DNA of 21,911 nucleotides, taken from the NCBI GenBank assembly GCA_002490995.1, contig DKVC01000030.1, forward strand, positions 1 to 21,911. Reading direction: 5' to 3'. Below are positions 14,184-21,911 of this stretch, one piece after another (the first letter of the stretch is position 1; every line of letters starts with the position of its first letter). The notes below the pieces were generated by a model. It worked only from the letters and a program-made list of their open reading frames with translations, did not search any database and was not told the DNA's origin. Origin of the DNA: Lachnospiraceae bacterium UBA7188 (GTDB taxonomy: Bacteria; Bacillota; Clostridia; Lachnospirales; Lachnospiraceae). The translations under genes were made by a program, and so were the position numbers.

Positions 14184-15871
14184 GAAGTCTTTATCACGCA
14201 GATTTTATCTGGAAGCGACGGAAAAATATATGTGTCCTCCCGCACAGAGCTGTTCTGTTTCGATGCGGCGGGAAATTCTGAAAGGCAGTTGACGGTGAAA
14301 GGGCAGATGATTCAGCAGCTGACAGATGCCGGCGAAGGAAAGGTCGCCCTGCGCCAGGACACTCAAAGGGGCCAGAATATCACGGTGTATCAGGCCGCAG
14401 ACGGAAAAGAACTGTCTCAAAAGGATTTCAGGGAGGACAGAATCTGGTTGAAAGACAGCGGCGGCCTGTATTATCTGGATAATGACATGCTTGTCAGGTA
14501 TGACTGGGAGACAGACAGCGGCCAGGCGCTGTTCAGTTTTACCGACTGTGGGTTGGAGGCATCTGCAATGGCAGCCAGAGTCTTTCAGGCTTTGGGGGAT
14601 GAGCGGTTTTTAGTCGGGCTGAAGGAAGACGGGAGCACTGCAGTCCGCTTTGTCTGGCTGAATTCCGGGGCAGGTCAGGTTCAGGATGAGAGCGGGGATG
14701 ATACGCCCAAAACACAGCTGACATTTGCCGCATTTGCCTCACAGGATTTTCAGAACAGCGTAGTAAGCTTTAACCGGTTGCATAAAAATTATGAGGTGAT
14801 ATTGGAGGGGTATAAATATCCCGAACAGGAGGCACAGTTCTATTCCGCCCCGGCCTCAGGGGACAGCCCGGATATTGTGGAAATATCGGGGAGGACGGAA
14901 AACTATGTCCGAAACGGATACCTGCTGGATTTGACTCCCTTTATCGAAAAGAGCGGGAAAATCAGCTGGGATGACTATATTTCCAGGATATTGCCATAGA
15001 CGGGAGGATTTACGCCCTTCCGAAAAGAATGAGCCTGACGGCGCTGGCCTGCCCTGCAAGCCTCCTTAAGGGGAAGGACAGTTGGGATATAGACGCGTAT
15101 CTGGATTTGCTGGAAGAGTATCCTGATGCGCTGTCCTGGGAAGGCGCTTCCGTGGGAAAGATAAAGCAGGAGATTCTCAGGTGTGCATTATGCAACGGGA
15201 TGAATGGCTTTATTGATATGGAGACGGGAACGGCGGCGTTGGACGGGGAAGAGTTCCGTTCTGTCTTGGAACGAATTGCTGCGCTGGATGTAAAAACGGT
15301 AGATAAAAGCATCAAAACCAGAGCCAGGGAAGGGGAAGTTGTACTGTGGGAACTTTACATAAATTCTGCCGTTGAATTGCAGGAGGCAGAAGGGATGTGC
15401 GGTCAGGAGATGACGCTGGTTGGTTATCCCATCAGCGGGAAAATACAGGGAGAGGTAAGCAGCAACCATATTTCTTATGACGGCGCGGTGGGAATCCACA
15501 GTGACACTGAGAACCCGGATGCGGCATGGGAGTATGTGGAAGCCCATTTTATGGGAGCCCAGGAGAAAAACAGCTTCTTTTTTACGCCGGGGAAGGATGC
15601 CTTTGAAGAGCGGCTGACAGAAGGGCTTGGAGAGGAATTCAGGAGTCTGGTTGACGGAAATATGGTGACATGCCCCGAACTTACGGAGGAGCAGGTGGAA
15701 AAGGTGAGGGATGCCTTTATGGGCGCCACTGTTTTTGGAGATGATGCATTTGAAGTGATTGGCATCATTACAGAGGAAGCGGAACCTTACCTGGCGGGAG
15801 AGAAGAATCTTGATGACGTGGTGAAAATCATCCAGAACCGGGTCCAATTGTATCTGGCCGAGAGAAGCTGA
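14184..15871 (+). pseudogene. Decayed solute-binding lipoprotein relative: truncated start, frameshift
   Basis: Coding character starts abruptly after a stop at 14181 (ITQILSGSDGKIYVSSRTEL). No signal peptide, lipobox or good start precedes it, so the 5' end is missing. The first frame ends at a TAG at 14997-14999. From about 14981 the adjacent frame reads FQDIAIDGRIYALPKRMSL, the natural continuation, showing a single-base frameshift near 14975-14990. The second part runs to 15871 and ends KIIQNRVQLYLAERS, matching the end of the lipoprotein at 6139-8676 (EIINSRVQLYLDEGNW). The architecture is the same: propeller-like strands followed by a solute-binding domain (SPDIVEIS, GYLLDLTPFIE). A sequencing error could explain the frameshift but not the missing start. 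Confidence 0.8.
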
Positions 15872-15928
15872 CTGCAGTCGCCGGAGAGGAATCATTAGTG
15901 ACGGCATGAAGCATGGGAGCAGGAGAAG

Positions 15929-16165
15929 CTGAGGAAACGCATGGTAGAAGAGAAGGTTTAGGCTAGATTAGAATGCATGCCGGAAAAGAAAGTACAGACC
16001 AGATTTGAATGTATGGCAAAAGAGAATGTTTAGAGCAGATTAGTGTGTATGCCGGAAGGGAAAATGCAGGTCAGACAAAAGAGGATGCAGAACAGACATA
16101 AATGCATGTCAGAAAAGAAGATTTGGGGAAGATTAGTGTGCATACCAGAAAAGAAAGCTTAGTTC
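15929..16165 (+). repeat. 36-bp degenerate tandem repeat array ahead of the second GH43 gene
   Basis: Units begin near AGATTAGAATGCATGCCGGA. They lie at 15929-15964, 15965-16000, 16001-16036, 16037-16072, 16073-16093 (21 bp, a 15-bp internal deletion), 16094-16129 and 16130-16165. A diverged unit continues to about 16190, and more decayed material precedes 15929. Stop codons occur in every frame over the array, and the frame from 16102 that reads through the last units into the GH43 protein has a weaker start than 16204. The array fills most of the 332-bp gap. Confidence 0.88.
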
Positions 16166-16203
16166 AGATAAGAATCATTGACAACAGAAAGGAGAAACCA
16201 AAC

Positions 16204-17757
16204 ATGAAATACCAAAATCCCGTTATAACGGGCTGTTACCCGGACCCCAGCATCTGCAGGGCGGGTGACGACTACTATGTAGTAAACAGCACCTTTGAAT
16301 TTTTCCCAGGAGTGGTCATATCCCACAGCCGGGATCTGGTGCACTGGAAGCAGATCGGGCATTGCATCAGCCGGGACTCGCAATTGGAGCTGTTCCAGGG
16401 GCGCATGAACAATTCCGGCATTTATGCCCCCACGATCCGGTACCATGACGGAATCTTTTATATGGTGGTCACGAATGTGGCGAACGGGGAGAAAGGGAGC
16501 GGCAATTTCTACATGTGGACCAGGGACCCTGCTGGGGAATGGTCAGACCCCATATTCCTGGACACGCCGGGCATTGACCCTTCTTTTTTCTTCGATGACG
16601 ACGGGAAAGCCTACTATATGGGAACCGGCAGCCCGGAAATCTACGCGAGGGAGATAGATTTTGAGAAGGGAGAGCTGGTGGGCGAAAGCATAAAGCTGTG
16701 GGCCGGAACCGGCGGGGCATACCCGGAAGGTCCTCATCTGTACAAGAAGGACGGCTGGTATTATCTCCTGATTTCCGAAGGAGGTACGGAGCGCTGCCAT
16801 ATGCTGACCATGGCACGGAGCCGGAAGTTGGAAGGCCCCTATGAACCCTGCCCGTACAACCCGGTGATGACCAACAGGAGCCTGAGGCTGCCCATTGGAT
16901 CGGTGGGCCACGCGGATCTGGTGGAGGATAAAGAGGGCAGGTGGTGGGCGGTCTGCCTGGGAACCAGACCCTACGGTTACCCTCCCAGGCACAATCTGGG
17001 GCGGGAGACCATGCTTGTCCCGGTGGACTGGAGCGGTGAATGGCCGGTATTCGGGGACAAGGGAAGGGTGCTGGAGGAATTTGAGGTCGAAACTCTGCCG
17101 GGAAGCCGGGAAGCGGAGGTGGGGACACTGGATTCCTTCTATGATGACTTCTTTGATGATTTCTCATCGGACAAACTGGATTTGGGCTGGAACCATATCT
17201 ATGTTCCGGACAGGGCGTTGTATGGAAAAGCGGAGAAAGGGCTTTTGCTGTATGGAAACGAAAAGTGCCTGAAGGACGCGGAGAAGATTGCCTGGATCGG
17301 AAGGCGGCAGAGGCATTATATCTGTGAGACGCAGGTGAGCCTGGAATTCCCCTGTATGCAGGAGGGAGAGGAAGCGGGCCTTACGATTTTCATGAACAAC
17401 AGGCATCACTATGAGGCCGGGCTGGCGTACAGAGAAGGAAAAAGGAGGCTGTTCTTCAGACGGCAGATCGGTTCTCTGGAAAAAGTGGAATGTGCGCCGG
17501 AATATGCCGGGAGCAAAGTCACCCTGAAGCTGGAGTCAGACCTGGACAATTACCGTTTCAGTTACCTGAATGCGGAAGGGGAATGGGAGATACTTGGAGA
17601 AGGGGAAGTCCAGTACCTGACCACGGAAGTGGGAGGCGCGTTTACCGGAAATTATATCGGGCTGTATAGCTGCGGCAATGGGGAGAAATGCCAGGCCGCT
17701 GCTTTGTTCACGGAATTCCGGTATAATGGACGCAGGTCCGAAGCATTTGTGAAATAA
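16204..17757 (+). CDS. GH43 beta-xylosidase / arabinofuranosidase (XynB-like)
   Basis: ATG 16204 follows AAAGGAGA at good spacing. The frame from 16102 would add 34 residues translated from the 36-bp repeat and is rejected. The 517-residue protein starts MKYQNPVITGCYPDPSICRA, the hallmark of GH43 beta-xylosidases. Predicted residues are base Asp14, modulator Asp125 (GIDPSFFFDDDG) and acid Glu175 (PEGPHLYKKDG). The catalytic propeller covers about 1-305; about 330-517 is the C-terminal beta-sandwich domain that closes the active site (DDFSSDKLDLGWNHIYVP at its start, FTGNYIGLYSCGNG near the end). There is no signal peptide, so it is cytoplasmic. It probably removes xylose or arabinose from short imported oligosaccharides. 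An AT-rich hairpin overlaps its stop codon. Confidence 0.93.
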   Translation: MKYQNPVITGCYPDPSICRAGDDYYVVNSTFEFFPGVVISHSRDLVHWKQIGHCISRDSQLELFQGRMNNSGIYAPTIRYHDGIFYMVVTNVANGEKGSGNFYMWTRDPAGEWSDPIFLDTPGIDPSFFFDDDGKAYYMGTGSPEIYAREIDFEKGELVGESIKLWAGTGGAYPEGPHLYKKDGWYYLLISEGGTERCHMLTMARSRKLEGPYEPCPYNPVMTNRSLRLPIGSVGHADLVEDKEGRWWAVCLGTRPYGYPPRHNLGRETMLVPVDWSGEWPVFGDKGRVLEEFEVETLPGSREAEVGTLDSFYDDFFDDFSSDKLDLGWNHIYVPDRALYGKAEKGLLLYGNEKCLKDAEKIAWIGRRQRHYICETQVSLEFPCMQEGEEAGLTIFMNNRHHYEAGLAYREGKRRLFFRRQIGSLEKVECAPEYAGSKVTLKLESDLDNYRFSYLNAEGEWEILGEGEVQYLTTEVGGAFTGNYIGLYSCGNGEKCQAAALFTEFRYNGRRSEAFVK

Positions 17758-17790
17758 AAGAAATTTATCTTAAGCGTCGATTTCTTTTTT
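17756..17790 (+). terminator. AT-rich hairpin with T-run after the second GH43 gene
   Basis: AAAAGAAAT (17756-17764) pairs with ATTTCTTTT (17780-17788), continuing into further T residues. It overlaps the TAA stop codon. The stem is AT-rich but nine pairs long. Confidence 0.5.
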
Positions 17791-17830
17791 CAGCCGAAAG
17801 TCTGGGACTGCAAAATATGGCACAGGACAG

Positions 17831-17895
17831 GAGCAACATATGGTAAAAATTCCGCAGAACATGAGAAGTATTCTGAAAAAAGAATGGTTTATCAA
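17831..17895 (+). promoter_or_regulatory. AraC-type activator module and promoter, copy 3 (third GH43 gene)
   Basis: GAGCAA (17831) is followed by ATTCCGCA (17849-17856) and ATTCTGAA (17870-17877), 21 bp apart. The segment AACATGAGAAGTATTC is shared with copy 2 apart from short differences around it. The -10 is weaker, TTATCA at 17890-17895. The leader from here to the start codon is about 100 bases. Confidence 0.62.
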
Positions 17896-18001
17896 AACAC
17901 ATTATTGTTGTATTTGAGAGCAAATGAGGAACCGGAAACAGTTGTACATTTCTTAAGAAATTTAGGGAGCATGCAGCATAATGCAGCACAAGGAGGAAAG
18001 C

Positions 18002-19396
18002 ATGGGATATCTGGAAGTATATACCGAAAAAGTACAGGAGCCGCACTATCCCCGGGCGCTGGCAGACAGCGTGCATATGGCATATACAGAGCCGGATGGA
18101 AATACACACCCTCTGAATCAGGGGTATGGCATTCTCTACGCGGAGGCGGATATACGCCCCGACAACACAATCGCGCCCAGGGGAATCAGAAAACCTGTAG
18201 TCCTGGCTCTGGAGGAGGGCTACGGCATTTTGGCGGAGATTGTGGACGAAGCAGGGGAAGCGGTATCGGAAGATAGCCTGATACTCTGGAAAACTTTAGA
18301 TTTTCTGCATTTCAGGCAGGAGAGAGTGGAGCGTGGGCAGTGGCAGTTCCGGTATGAGGAAGCGCAGGCCCGGCTGGAAGTTCCGGAAAGCTTGTGGGAG
18401 GGCATCCAGCAGCGCTTTACCGTACCTGATGTGAAACTGAAAAAGGTGGAGTTTCCGCTGGCAACGGCCACAGGCTGGGCGGACCCGGTGATTTTTGAAT
18501 GGGAAGGCAAGTGGTATTTCCTGGCAACCAATGACAATAACGGAAATATCGGTCTGTTTATCCGGGAAGCGACATCCGTGGCAGGGCTTTTTGCTTCGGG
18601 GACGCAGCCTGTCTGTATCCTGGGCTACGATGAAGACAGAGGGCTGATACAGACCTTCTGGGCACCGGAATTTCATGTAATCGGGGGGAGAGCCTATATC
18701 CTGTTTGCGGTGGGCGGAAAGCAGTGGGCGCCCCAGTGCCATATGATGCGGCTGAAGGAGGGCGGCCGTCTCACGGACCCTGCATGTTGGGAAAATCCGG
18801 TGCGGGTGCGCAGGAAGGACGGGAGTTTTCTTACGGAGACGGGGATTTCCCTGGATATGACGTATTTTAAGACAGGGAGGGCAGCCTATTTGGTGTGGTC
18901 TTATCGGTATGGTATCGGCACGGCACAGGACACGGGTTCCATGCTGTATATTGCCGAGGCGGACGAGACGCAGCCCTGGGTGCTGTCCGGTGAGCCGGCG
19001 CTGCTGTCCAGGCCGCTGTACGGCTGGGAGAACCAGCGGGGAACAATCAACAATGAAGGACCCTATGCACTGCTGCTGGGGGATAAGGTATATCTGGCTT
19101 ATTCCGGCGGCGGAGCCTGTGACCCTACCTATGCGGTGGGGTATCTGGTGGCGAATCAGGAGGATGATTTGCTGGATACGGACAGTTGGTATAAAGAGCC
19201 TGCGGCCATGCTGCACAGGGGTTCCCTGGAAGGAATAGAGGGACCGGGGCACAATTCCTTTTTCCGCAATGAGGAAGGAGAGCTGATGATTGCCTATCAT
19301 GCCCAGGATACGTTAAAATCCCATATGCGCTGCGCTGCGTTTCACAGGGTGTATGTAAACGGGCGGGGGATGCCGCTGCTGAACGCTCCTCTGTAA
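18002..19396 (+). CDS. GH43-fold glycosidase with degenerate N-terminal region
   Basis: ATG 18002 is preceded by AGGAGG (17991-17996); ATG 17981 has no comparable site. The 464-residue protein has an N-terminal region (1-150) with strand motifs such as DSVHMAYTEPDGNTHPLNQGYGILY. The catalytic GH43 propeller follows, starting GWADPVIFEWEGKWYFLATND. Expected catalytic residues are base Asp161, modulator Asp285 (ISLDMTYF) and acid Glu352 (NEGPYALL). His417 in GPGHNSFF matches the conserved metal-binding histidine of the family. It closely resembles the 617-residue enzyme downstream but lacks that protein's immunoglobulin-like domain before the catalytic part. There is no signal peptide. Arabinofuranosidase activity is plausible; substrate unknown. 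Controlled by module copy 3. Confidence 0.87.
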   Translation: MGYLEVYTEKVQEPHYPRALADSVHMAYTEPDGNTHPLNQGYGILYAEADIRPDNTIAPRGIRKPVVLALEEGYGILAEIVDEAGEAVSEDSLILWKTLDFLHFRQERVERGQWQFRYEEAQARLEVPESLWEGIQQRFTVPDVKLKKVEFPLATATGWADPVIFEWEGKWYFLATNDNNGNIGLFIREATSVAGLFASGTQPVCILGYDEDRGLIQTFWAPEFHVIGGRAYILFAVGGKQWAPQCHMMRLKEGGRLTDPACWENPVRVRRKDGSFLTETGISLDMTYFKTGRAAYLVWSYRYGIGTAQDTGSMLYIAEADETQPWVLSGEPALLSRPLYGWENQRGTINNEGPYALLLGDKVYLAYSGGGACDPTYAVGYLVANQEDDLLDTDSWYKEPAAMLHRGSLEGIEGPGHNSFFRNEEGELMIAYHAQDTLKSHMRCAAFHRVYVNGRGMPLLNAPL

Positions 19397-19452
19397 AAAC
19401 CATGGTGTCAGTCAACGGATGTGTTGGTATGGCCTGAAAGCGGTTCCCTGTT

Positions 19453-19480
19453 TTTGCAAAGGAAATGAGGATAGTATAAT
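19453..19480 (+). promoter_or_regulatory. Candidate promoter for the last GH43 gene
   Basis: TTTGCA (19453-19458) and a perfect TATAAT (19475-19480) are separated by 16 bases. The predicted leader would be about 310 bases and would contain the palindromic hairpins. Confidence 0.4.
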
Positions 19481-19506
19481 CCACTTTAATCGTTCACGAG
19501 TTTAAT

Positions 19507-19583
19507 TCTCCGCAGCTTGCTGTGATCAGAATTTTACCGAGCGAAGCAAGGTTGGGGCTAATGCCCCGCAGCTTGCTGCGGGG
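19507..19583 (+). repeat. Palindromic hairpin region with competing pairings, attenuator-like
   Basis: CCCCGCAG-CTTG-CTGCGGGG (19564-19583) is a perfect eight-pair hairpin. GGGGC at 19554-19558 can instead pair with GCCCC at 19563-19567, which would block that hairpin. Upstream, CAGCTTGCTG occurs again (19513-19522), and GAGCGAAGCAAG (19539-19550) can pair with either CTTGCT. The tail AAGTTTATT is a poor T-run. It may be a dispersed intergenic palindrome rather than a switch. Confidence 0.55.
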
Positions 19584-19800
19584 AAGTTTATTCAGCTATA
19601 GGTTTGGAATTGCGAAAAGGCCAATTATAGTCAATCCTGTCAGGTTTGGCTAAACATGGAACAACAAATCAATTGAACCAACACAGTGACTGACACCAGA
19701 AAAATAAAAGCAGGTTGGTATCCGGACAGGTTCGGAACAGGTGAAGAAGTTCCGCACTGACCGGAACAGGTTTGGAAACCACAGGAAGGAGAAGATTAAA

Positions 19801-21654
19801 ATGCCATATATATTGAATTATACAAGAGAACCAATCAATTCCCAGCTTTACGATCCCAGGCTGGCATACAGCATGCACCTGGCAGTGAGCAGGGACGGTG
19901 TGACGTACCAGGCGCTGAACCACAACAGCGGCGTACTGTTCGTGAAAGCCACGGAAAATGCGGACGGCTCCCTGAATCCCAAAAGCCTGAAGAACCCGTG
20001 GCTGTTTGCCCTTCCCGGTGGCGGCTGGGGAGTTGCGGCCGTCCGCGTCGGAGGAGACGGGGAGGACGATGAGGAGAGTAAGGGTTGCGCGGTATTATTC
20101 CGCTCGGAGAACCTGGTGGATTATGAGGAAATGGGTCTCTTGAAGCTGGGGACGGAGTATGTGGAGAAGCTTTCCTGTACCTGTGGCGGGGAGAGGGACA
20201 GCTTCCGGATTCTGTGGCAGGAGCGGACGGGAGAGTGGTTTATGGCGTCCGTGGAAGGAATGGAAAATTTACGGCTGACCGGTGAGCCGGAGACGTTGGG
20301 GACATCTCCAGAGGAAGCCCCGGGTTTTTCAAGTGAGGCATTCGGCAAATCGGATATATTTTCGGGGAAACTTCCGTCGTCGTCTGCAATTAGTGGCATA
20401 GAAGGCGCAGTTCCCCACAACGTGGTGGAAGTGCCGGAAGAGGTTGCCGACAGGCTGTGCCGGAAGCTGCTGCCCCCGGTGAATACAGGAGTGTATTTCC
20501 CGGAGAAAATAGAGGTTTCTGACATGGAAGAACTGAAAAAGTACCGTGCCCGCGCAGAGTACAGCGACGGCAGCTTTGCGGAGAAGACCGTGGACTGGGA
20601 TTTGTCCGGGGTAGATTTTTCGGCAAAGGGAACCTGGGAGATTACGGGAAAGCTTCATCAGGATCATTTTTCGTTCCCCGTTGCCGTTAACCGGGCAGAC
20701 CCCTGTATCGGGAGATGGAACGGAAAATACTATTTCATTGCCACCAACGATGCGGACGGGAATCATACGCTCTATATCAGAGAAGCGGCAAGCATCCCCG
20801 AGTTGGTGGAGGCCGAAGAACACCTGATTCTGGATTCCGACACTTATCCGGGTATCGGAGGTCTGCTGTGGGCGCCGGAATTCCATGAGGTTAACGGCAG
20901 GCTTTATATCTTCCACGCTGCCACTCCCGGAGAGTTTTTCTGGGAAGAGAGCCATGTGATGGAGCTGAAAGAGGGCGGGAATCCTATTTGTAAGGAGGAC
21001 TGGTCTGCGCCCAGGCGGGTCATTCGGAGGGACGGAACCGACATCTGCGAAGCGGGGAAAGAGATCACGCTGGACATGACCTGTTTTGAATGGCAGGGCG
21101 AGTACTATGCGGTCTGGTCCCAGAGACAGTTCCTGCCCAAGGATCTGGGGGCATGGCTTTACATAGCGAAGCTGAACCCGGAAGAACCCTGGAAGCTGTT
21201 AAACGATCCGGTGGTTTTGTCCAAACCGGAATACGGGTGGGCGAATAATCATACTTTTGTGGACGAGGGACCGTTTGCCCTGCCCGTAGGAGATAAGTTG
21301 TACCTGACTTTTTCCAGTGCGGCGGTAGATTCCTCTTATGTGGTGGGGCTCTTTACTATAGAGAAGGGACAGGACCTGATGGATGTACAAAACTGGCACA
21401 AGAGAAATTACCCTGTCCTGACTTCCCGGAGCGTGGAAGGAGAGTTCGGTACAGGGCACAATGCCTATGTGACGGACGAAGAGGGAAATGTGTGGAATAC
21501 CTATCACGCCAGGCCCGGCGTGGACGCTCCCCGGAGCAGCGGCATCAGGAGAGTGCATTTTAATGCGGACGGCGAGCCGGTGCTGGATGTGACGGAGGAA
21601 ATGGATTTGAAAGAAGCATACAGGAATGTGAGGACCACGTTGACAGTAAAGTGA
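19801..21654 (+). CDS. Large GH43 enzyme with N-terminal domain and bacterial Ig-like (Big_4) domain
   Basis: ATG 19801 follows AAGGAGAAG; the frame from 19741 is translated from leader repeats. The 617-residue protein has an N-terminal region (1-155) of partial propeller strands (YDPRLAYSMHLAVSRDGVTYQALNHN). A hydrophilic insert follows at about 160-205, then a bacterial Ig-like domain at about 232-296 (AEYSDGSFAEKTVDWDLSG, then GTWEITGKLHQDH). The GH43 catalytic propeller starts at NRADPCIGRWNGKYYFIATND. Predicted residues are base Asp300, modulator Asp425 (ITLDMTCF), acid Glu489 (VDEGPFAL) and metal-ligand His553 (GTGHNAYV). There is no signal peptide. It is the longer relative of the 464-residue neighbour; the pair probably arose by duplication. 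The likely role is release of arabinose or xylose from branched oligosaccharides; the exact linkage is unknown. Confidence 0.88.
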   Translation: MPYILNYTREPINSQLYDPRLAYSMHLAVSRDGVTYQALNHNSGVLFVKATENADGSLNPKSLKNPWLFALPGGGWGVAAVRVGGDGEDDEESKGCAVLFRSENLVDYEEMGLLKLGTEYVEKLSCTCGGERDSFRILWQERTGEWFMASVEGMENLRLTGEPETLGTSPEEAPGFSSEAFGKSDIFSGKLPSSSAISGIEGAVPHNVVEVPEEVADRLCRKLLPPVNTGVYFPEKIEVSDMEELKKYRARAEYSDGSFAEKTVDWDLSGVDFSAKGTWEITGKLHQDHFSFPVAVNRADPCIGRWNGKYYFIATNDADGNHTLYIREAASIPELVEAEEHLILDSDTYPGIGGLLWAPEFHEVNGRLYIFHAATPGEFFWEESHVMELKEGGNPICKEDWSAPRRVIRRDGTDICEAGKEITLDMTCFEWQGEYYAVWSQRQFLPKDLGAWLYIAKLNPEEPWKLLNDPVVLSKPEYGWANNHTFVDEGPFALPVGDKLYLTFSSAAVDSSYVVGLFTIEKGQDLMDVQNWHKRNYPVLTSRSVEGEFGTGHNAYVTDEEGNVWNTYHARPGVDAPRSSGIRRVHFNADGEPVLDVTEEMDLKEAYRNVRTTLTVK

Positions 21655-21744
21655 TTTGGAACGGTTTTGGTTTGCCTTGCCTTATCCAATGCCTCTAATG
21701 AAAAAGGGGGCTGTTGGGAAATGGCATTTGTTCATAATATATAG

Positions 21745-21764
21745 TTGTGATTAACATATCACAA
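21745..21764. promoter_or_regulatory. Operator-like inverted repeat near the window end
   Basis: TTGTGAT and ATCACAA (21745-21751 and 21758-21764) form a perfect 7-bp inverted repeat with a 6-base centre, followed by a partial ATTGTG. The size and symmetry fit a dimeric repressor or activator site for a gene beyond the window. The rest of 21655-21911 holds no supported gene. Confidence 0.4.
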
Positions 21765-21785
21765 TACATATTGTGGGAATACAGT

Positions 21786-21812
21786 TATACTAAGCACCGA
21801 TTGGATTTGCAG
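21786..21812 (+). repeat. Dispersed 27-bp repeat, copy C
   Basis: TATACT, CACCGATT and ATTTGCAG are all shared, in the same order and spacing, with the copy at 3131-3157; about 22 of 27 positions agree. Just after it, AGTAAATA (21811-21818) and TATTTACT form a wider inverted repeat, paralleling the hairpin that follows copy A. Confidence 0.55.
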
Positions 21813-21911
21813 TAAATAGATTTGCCCATTTAGGCCGCATTATTTACTCCTTCCGGGAATGAAAATGTGTTACCATCTACTGCCCTGATGTCATGATACA
21901 ATTGGACTCCC

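Larger units (their letters stand above)
19397..19800. other. 400-bp intergenic leader of the last GH43 gene
   Basis: No gene is supported here. It contains a candidate promoter (19453-19480), a strong palindromic hairpin region (19507-19583), and GC-poor spacer. It also has a weak 39-bp repeat: CCGGACAGGTTCGGAA at 19722 and CCGGAACAGGTTTGGAA at 19761. Confidence 0.5.

Noticed and set aside
15929..16165. Possible CRISPR array because of 36-bp units
   Set aside because: Units are directly adjacent without spacers and are diverged from each other; no cas genes are present.
16102..16203. Upstream start that would extend the second GH43 protein by 34 residues
   Set aside because: The extension is translated repeat array; ATG 16204 has a strong ribosome binding site and gives the standard family start.
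19435..19448. TGAAAGCGGTTCCC, a partial match to the cre consensus
   Set aside because: Two conserved positions, including the terminal A, are wrong; weaker than the site at 5908.

Overview
The window looks like a chromosomal segment of a gut- or rumen-type Clostridia bacterium, most likely Lachnospiraceae. That placement is inference. It rests on moderate GC content, AGGAGG-type ribosome binding sites, a split two-gene transketolase, an XRE regulator with a long helical tail, a BspA-like leucine-rich-repeat fragment, a DUF4143 ATPase and a dense set of glycoside hydrolase family 43 (GH43) genes. No rRNA, tRNA, CRISPR array, transposase or phage gene was seen.

Left part (1-5.9 kb) is a patchwork of accessory genes and relics. 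It holds a broken TetR-type C-terminus, a short leucine-rich-repeat fragment, and the first codons of an aldo/keto reductase fused to the cut 3' end of a YdeI-like gene on the other strand. It also holds a small membrane-anchored protein of unknown function, a SAM-dependent methyltransferase, a DUF4143 AAA ATPase preceded by a hairpin repeat, and a divergent XRE regulator.

Right part (5.9-21.7 kb) is a pentose/arabinoxylan utilisation cluster. In order it has a large lipoprotein resembling an extracellular solute-binding protein, the two transketolase subunits, an AraC-family regulator on the minus strand, and a GH43 enzyme. These are followed by a decayed second solute-binding-like gene and three more GH43 enzymes. 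None of the four GH43 proteins has a signal peptide, so they probably trim imported oligosaccharides inside the cell. Released pentoses would reach transketolase through the pentose phosphate pathway. Transporter permeases, isomerases and kinases are not in the window.

Two structural themes stand out. First, three promoters (ahead of the lipoprotein, the transketolase pair and the third GH43 gene) share a near-identical module. It has two direct half-sites exactly 21 bp apart and a -10 element 19 bp after the start of the second half-site, the geometry expected of an AraC-type activator. Second, degenerate tandem repeats of 36-39 bp (and a 21/42-bp coding version) recur at gene ends and gaps: after the lipoprotein, between the transketolase genes, ahead of a GH43 gene, and inside the lipoprotein. 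I do not know a described function for them.
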